From Tetraselmis striata (taxonomy: Eukaryota > Chlorophyta > Chlorodendrophyceae > Chlorodendrales > Chlorodendraceae), in the NCBI GenBank assembly GCA_006384855.1, contig VCJN01001319.1, forward strand, positions 61,718 to 125,717: a stretch of DNA of 64,000 nucleotides, given 5' to 3'. The position numbers and the translations under genes were made by a program. Numbering within the stretch: the first letter of the stretch is position 1; each line of letters opens with the position of its first letter. Below are positions 59,301-64,000 of the stretch, piece after piece. The notes under the pieces were generated by a model. The model saw nothing but the letters and a program-made list of their open reading frames with translations, was not told the origin of the DNA and made no database searches.

Positions 59301-62300
59301 CCCCCCCCCCCCCCCGTCCCGGCCTCCTATTGTGTGCTCCTGTCTTTCCCGCAGCCGGGTTGTCAGCACTTCTTCTCACAGGCGTCATCTCATGGGTGCG
59401 CCAGAGCGTCCGCCCACTTTCCCGTTTGTAACCCTCCCATGAGTGTCGATAGCAGATGCCAGAGCACATGCTGCTTTAAAGTTCGCATATCAATTCAGCT
59501 GCCGAGACAATTGCCACTTGCCATGACCACGCTTTGGGTTCGCGGTATCTGAATGATTTCTATCCCCCCCCCCCCCCTGCGAAGAGAGAAAGACTACACG
59601 TACCTTGAAATGCACCACGAATATCTCAAAGATCTTCCGGCTCGATGCTGCAAAATACTTTATCAGTTCTGTACCCGCGAACCCAATTTAATGTTACGAG
59701 TATCCACATCAAGGGCTTCCATTGGCCCAGCTGACATTTAGACATGGTTGCCCGCCTGACGCACCCAGGATGAATGCCTCGGGTGCAAGAGCGCGTGGAA
59801 CACGCTCATATGGTTCGCGGCGCTCATCGCCATGTCGGGCGCACTGAAGGCGTCCGGCCTGGTAGCGTACTTCAGCGATGGCGTTGCTGCTGGCGTGGCC
59901 TCCTTTGGGCTTCCGTGGGGGCCGTCCTTCCTGATGCTGCTGCTGGTGTATATCCTCAGGTACGCTCCGATCCTTCCCTTCCCAGTGCAATTCGGCACAG
60001 CTTTCTGCGCAAACAAAAAACACCCATGTACCGTTCAAAGCAACTGCTGGGACACGGAATTTATCTGCTTGTATTCTCGCGACTAGAAGAGGACTGGACA
60101 AGTACGAACTGGGTTTTTGCCTACAGTGATGCAGTCAGATGGTTCGTTGGGCGCAGAAGTTGTGGTGTCATTCTATGTGTCACGCACTTGGCAGCACCGC
60201 ATAGGCTCAAAGCAGGTAGCTACAATGCTCCGAAACCATCTCAATGTGCCACGCACTCAAGTGCACTTCATAGGCTGAATTGGAGTACTACAACTCTCCG
60301 AAACCATACCTATGTGCTACGCACTTGGAAGCACTTCATAGGCTCAACGCAGGTGGCTGAAACGCTCCGAAACCATCTAGGTGTCACGCACTTGGCAGCA
60401 CCGCATAGGCTCAAAGCAGGTAGCTACAATGCTCCGAAACCATCTCAATGTGCCAAGCACTCAAGAGTACTTCATAGGCTGAATTGGATTACTACAACTC
60501 TCCGAAACCATACCTACGTGCTACGCACTTGGAAGCACTTCATAGGCTCAACGCAGGTGGCTGAAGCGCTCCGAAACCATCTAGGTGTCACGCACTTGGC
60601 AGCACCGCATAGGCTCAAAGCATGTGGCTGCAACGCTCCGAAACCATTTCTATATGCCACACACTCGGGAGCACTGCAAAGGCTTGCAACGAGTGGCTGC
60701 AATGTTTTTGAAACATATCTATAGGCTACCGCACTCGGGAGCATGGCATAAGCTGAAGTGGCGACTACAACTCTCCGAAACCATATCTACGTGGCATGCA
60801 CTAGGGAGCACTTCATAGGCTCAATGCAAGTGGCTGCAATACTCCGAAACCATCTATGTGTCACGCACTTGGCAGCACTGCATAGTCTCAAAGCATGTGG
60901 CTGCAATACTCCGAAACCATTTCTATATGCCACGCCTTGGGAGCTCTGCATAGTCTCAAAGCTGGTAGCTGCAACGCTCCGAAGCCATATCTATGCGCCA
61001 CGCACTCGAGAGCACTTCATAGGCTTGCAGCAGGTGGCTGCAATGCTTCGAAACCATCTCTATGTGTCACGCGCTCGCGAGCACGTAAAGGTCAATTGAA
61101 TTACTACAACTACCCAAAACCACATCTACGTGCCACGCAATAGGGAGCACTTCATAGGCTCAACGCAGGTGGCTGCAGCGCTCCGAAAACCATATCTGTG
61201 TCACGCACTTGGCAGTACTGCATAGGCTGGAAGCAGGTGACTGCAGCGCTCCGAAACCTGTCTCTATATGCCACGAACTCGGGAGTACTCCATAGGCTTG
61301 CAGCGGGTGGCTGAAACGCTCCGAAACCATACTTATGTGCCACGCACTCTAGAGAACTTTATAGGCTTCATGCGGCAGGTGCCTACAACATCCCGAAACC
61401 ATATGTATGCGCCATGCACTCGGCGACACTACCTAGGCTTGCAACGGGTGGCTGCAATACTCCGAAACCATATCTACATGCCATGCATTTGGGGGCACTT
61501 CATCGACTAAACACAGATGACTGCAACGCTCCGAAACCATCTCCATGTGCCACGCACTCGACAGCACTTTATAGGTTTGCAGCGGGTGGCTGCAACACTC
61601 CGAGGGCGTGGCACATAGATGCGGTTTCGGAGCGTTGCAGCCACCTACATTGAGCCTGTGATGTGCTCTTCAGTGCGTGGCACGTAGATATGGTTTCGGA
61701 GCGTTGCAGTCATCCACTTCAATCTTATGCTGTGCTGAGTACGCGGCACATAGATGGTTTCGGAGCATTGCAGCGACCTGCTGCAAGCCCATGAATAGTT
61801 TTCGTCAGTCGTTACAGGCATTTTCAAGCAGCTGACCGGTAGGCCGACATCGCTACCTTTTGTGTCCCCACCCGCAGCCACGTCTTCTTCGCTAGTAACA
61901 TCGCCCACGTGTCCGCCATGCTGGCCGCCTTCCTGGGCGTCGTGGTCGCGGCCGGGGCGCCCGGCTCCCCTGGCTGCCATCGTCTTCGCGTGCTTCAGCA
62001 ACATGATGGGCGGCTTCACGCCGTACGGCATGAGCCACGCCCCGATGTTCTTTGGCTCGAGGCAAGTGCCCGCCCACCGACCCGCCTTCTCCTCACCACC
62101 CAGGGCTCAACCTGTGCAAAAAAACTAGCTAATGTTACATGCTACGGCATCTCGTGATTCCTAGCCATCCCTTGGTTGCGCTACGGCACAGCTAACTCCC
62201 CGACCCCATCTCCTGGCTGCCCACCTGCAGCTACGTGTCCACCCGTAGCTGGTGGGGCGTCGGCCTGGCGGTGCTTGCCCTCAACATGGTCGTCTGGCTG

Positions 62301-62342
62301 GTGGTTGGCGGGCTGTGGTGGCGAGTGATTGGGTTGTGGTGA
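56363..62342 (+). CDS. DIT1: Plastid 2-oxoglutarate/malate translocator (DiT1-like, DASS family), with one frame break
   Basis: Eight exons: 56363-56771, 56979-57323, 57531-57745, 58547-58715, 59355-59395, 59769-59959, 61878-62061 and 62231-62342. The N-terminus (MLSQAASARVIIRPAVAM, no acid residues early) suits a chloroplast transit peptide. The mature part follows the plant DiT1 order: LTPEAWRLLALFLSTITG, IVLQPLPMGAVALMALGVAV, EVPWLIVSAMFIAQGFKKTG, AEALLSPMIPSVAARAGGII, CSVVSSAMFLTANHPNPL, MAAVLLGTLVLWVFG, KSAWNTLIWFAALIAMSG, NIAHVSAMLAAFL, and a C-terminus LWWRVIGLW like the plant FWWKFLGLY. It exchanges 2-oxoglutarate for malate across the inner envelope, feeding GS/GOGAT ammonium assimilation. 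Exon 5 is only 41 bases. Intron 7 uses a GC donor (GCAAGT). In exon 7, after GAPGS near 61970, one extra C in a CCCC run shifts the frame. TGTAA at 62766 may be the polyadenylation signal. Confidence 0.85.
57853..58032. repeat. MITE-like element, copy 8
   Basis: Starts GACGGGTGCCGGTACGGTGAA and ends with the inverted TACGGGTGCCGCCTCAGCC. The interior has AGAACACTGCGAC, CAGAGGTAAAATATAGACGGA and TTCTTATAGGTTGCATGCAAGC, close to copies 1 and 3. It lies in translocator intron 3. Confidence 0.65.
60178..61800. repeat. Tandem array of about 68-bp units with higher-order period and an inversion, inside translocator intron 6
   Basis: The unit carries ACGCACTTGGCAGCAC, CATAGGCTCAA, GGTGGCTGCAA and CTCCGAAACCAT. 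About 20 units are visible. In the first part three unit types form a 204-base higher-order repeat: the same phase recurs at 60181, 60385 and 60589. At about 61605 the orientation flips: from there to 61770 the array reads GGTTTCGGAGCGTTGCAGCC, the complement of the forward unit. Because a unit is near 69 bases, the plus frame stays open from 59774 to 60724, which is compositional and not a gene. Confidence 0.9.
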
Positions 62343-63133
62343 TGCCGCACCGCCGCGCACCAAACCATTCGCGCCAAGCCGCGGCTGCCCTATCTGTGGG
62401 TGAGTGCATATTTCACATTGAAGGCGGTTTGCCTGTCCTGGAGGAGGCGCTTCTCTGCCAGTTGAATCAATCCCCTGAACACCGCTAGTGGCTGAGGATC
62501 CGCCACGAGACTTTGCGACGCGGTGGCGGCGCTGCTGTCATTCCAGCCTGCGGTGAGGCGGCGTGAGGGACATGCCCGCTGTGATGGCCAAGGGTTGCGG
62601 GATGCAGATGTGATACCCACCCGGTTGTGGAGCCCAATATTGATCAAGGAAAGTCCTCGGACATATCGCAATACTGTGATTTACCCAACAAGGCCTTAGC
62701 AGGTAAAGCCTTAGCTGTTTACCCAACTTGGATGTCGTGATGCCCTCAATCCACCTACAGCCCCATGTAAGGTTTCTCTCCCTCCCTCCCCCCCCCCCCC
62801 CCCCCCCCGCCCCGGCTCTCTCGTGTGGTTTAGCCCCCCCCCCCCCCCCCCCCCCGGCCCCAACCTCTCCAGTGGGATGGATTGAAGGTATGGTAGCTAG
62901 TCTAGGTAGCTTTCTGTCATTTTGATAACGGTGACACATGTTTCTATCTGCGGCAAGTCTGCAACCCGCGTCGCCTATTTCGCGAATTGAACCTTCCCAG
63001 CAAGCGAGCACGGCCTGCCAGCCTTTGCTTTCTCACTTCACATGGTGCCTGCTTGAGCGTCCTGCAATGCAGCTGGGACGTTCTTCGATTTGTTTTCCAT
63101 GCCGCATTGAGGTTCAGGGACCTGACCTTCAGA
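62343..63133. other. Region 3' of the translocator
   Basis: Two C-runs (62790-62808 and 62835-62855), no gene recognised. Confidence 0.4.
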
Positions 63134-63253
63134 GGGCGGCACGCTACGGGCTACGGCCGACCCTATGCGGGTTCATGCAGCCGGGCCGTAAGACAGCTGG
63201 CATGTTGTAGTTGGAAGACTGGCGGCAGCAGAGGTGTAACAAATTTCAAATTG
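63134..63253. repeat. Dispersed 120-bp repeat, copy 2 of 2
   Basis: Matches 13921-14040 in the same orientation (TACGGCCGACCCTATGCGGG, TAAGACAGCTGGCATG, TTGGAAGACTGGCGGCAGCA, CAAATTTCAAATT). Confidence 0.7.
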
Positions 63254-64000
63254 CATGCCGCCAACGTGCATGCGTGGTGTGGGCAACAGTTGGCAATGCC
63301 ATGTTTGCAGCTGATTGGGTTTCGCTCGTGAGCATCTCCATTCATCTCACGTTGGCCGTGTCTTGGGCTTGGTGGCTGCTTGAAGACGAAGTTAAGTCGA
63401 GGCACGGGATGGCGGGTTGGGTAGAAGGGGGGGGGGGGGGGGGGTGCATGGGGTGGGGATGGGCAGCTAGGCTATTGCATCAGACACTCTCATGTCCACG
63501 GACGGATTGAAGCAGCGCCAGCAGCAGAGCAGCCAATGGCCGCTGCCGCTCAAATCATCGTCCACTCATCTTCCTCATCGATCTCCATTCTTGAGGACAT
63601 GGCGCTCATGGACTCCAGCGCGCTGCCGCTCCTCGACCCGGTTGCGGATGGCTGTCATTGTGCAGCGCGGCAGGGGGGCGGGAAGGAAGGGAGAGGGCGG
63701 GGGCGGGGAGTGAGCATCGCCTTCCTACCTGTACAGCTCTAAGAGCATGCAGTGGTATTGCTTAACGGTCACAGCAGCATTAAAAGGCCAAAATAACCCA
63801 ACAAGGCCACTCGTAAGTGTGTATGGTAGGGCCCATATATATGTATGGAAGTCCCGTATTCATGCGGGACGACACATATCTAGCCATAGATATATGGTTT
63901 ATGGGTTGGGCTGGTTTAAGGGTTAGGTTATGGGTTTAGGGGCTGGGATTGGTCTGAGCGCATGTGGGATTTGACACATACTGATGGGCTCTGACACATA
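63254..64000. other. Right edge; possible terminal exon on the minus strand
   Basis: A G-run lies at 63428-63443. On the minus strand, a frame ending in SRMEIDEEDEWTMI and a stop (about 63630-63534) follows a C-run and could be the last exon of a gene entering from the right, but no family or splice partner is visible. The last 100 bases are rich in GGGTTAGG/TTTAGGGG-like words (63895-63945), too irregular to call telomeric. Confidence 0.2.

Noticed and set aside
59774-60724. Long open frame of 316 codons over the tandem array
   Set aside because: It stays open only because the repeat unit is close to a multiple of three. It overlaps the translocator exon in another frame and the peptide is just the repeat translated.
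60178-61800. CRISPR-like array
   Set aside because: Units are contiguous and diverged rather than identical repeats with unique spacers, lie in an intron of a nuclear gene, and reverse orientation. No Cas genes.
63895-63950. Telomere repeat at the right edge
   Set aside because: TTTAGGG-like words are irregular and few, not a tandem array.

Overview
The window is nuclear DNA from a eukaryotic green alga (Chlorophyta); I cannot name the genus. The reasons are: every recognisable gene is cut by short GT-AG introns; one gene encodes a plastid 2-oxoglutarate/malate translocator with a transit-peptide-like N-terminus; several genes carry TGTAA, the usual green-algal polyadenylation signal, just after the stop; and the mobile elements (a tyrosine-recombinase element with a DIRS/PAT/Kangaroo-like layout, and non-LTR retroelement 3' ends) are of kinds known from volvocine and related algae. 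There are no operons, ribosome-binding sites, CRISPR arrays or bacterial features. Runs of 10 to 35 G or C are extremely common, mostly in introns and between genes.

Layout. 0-1 kb (+): 3' end of a DNA methylase-like gene. 1-3.1 kb: non-LTR retroelement remains. 3.46-6.79 kb (+): a six-exon TRPV-like channel gene with ankyrin repeats. 6.8-10.3 kb: intergenic DNA with a second retroelement fragment. 10.27-10.76 kb (-): broken 3' end of a VPS2/CHMP2-like ESCRT-III gene. 11.2-20.7 kb (-): a gene of about 16 exons for an ALMT/FUSC-type membrane protein. 21.0-24.3 kb: a decayed tyrosine-recombinase element with direct repeats. 25.5-27.4 kb: two decayed arrays of a cysteine-rich repeat resembling EsV-1-7 repeats, separated by a cluster of hairpins. 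27.4-31 kb: nothing recognised. 31.2-34.8 kb (-): a second TRPV-like channel gene. 35.6-37.05 kb: a retroelement 3' fragment flanked by an exact 55-bp duplication. 38.6-43.0 kb (-): bystin. 44.0-45.9 kb: a retroelement zinc-finger fragment next to a third TRPV-like copy that is a pseudogene. 47.0-47.7 kb (-): NAA38/LSMD1. 48.6-49.1 kb: AT-rich island. 50.06-55.13 kb (-): a ten-exon gene for a glutamate-receptor-like channel with a potassium selectivity filter. 56.36-62.34 kb (+): the plastid dicarboxylate translocator, one intron of which holds a 1.6-kb tandem array.

The genes do not form one pathway. Housekeeping functions (ribosome biogenesis, N-terminal acetylation, plastid carbon/nitrogen exchange) are mixed with a clear enrichment of membrane transport and signalling: two intact and one dead TRPV-like channel, one glutamate-receptor/K+ channel hybrid, one ALMT/FUSC protein and one dicarboxylate carrier. 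The glutamate-receptor-like gene and the translocator are divergently arranged 1.2 kb apart. Exon limits were placed by reading splice sites, keeping reading phase and comparing paralogues by eye. No alignment or database search was run.
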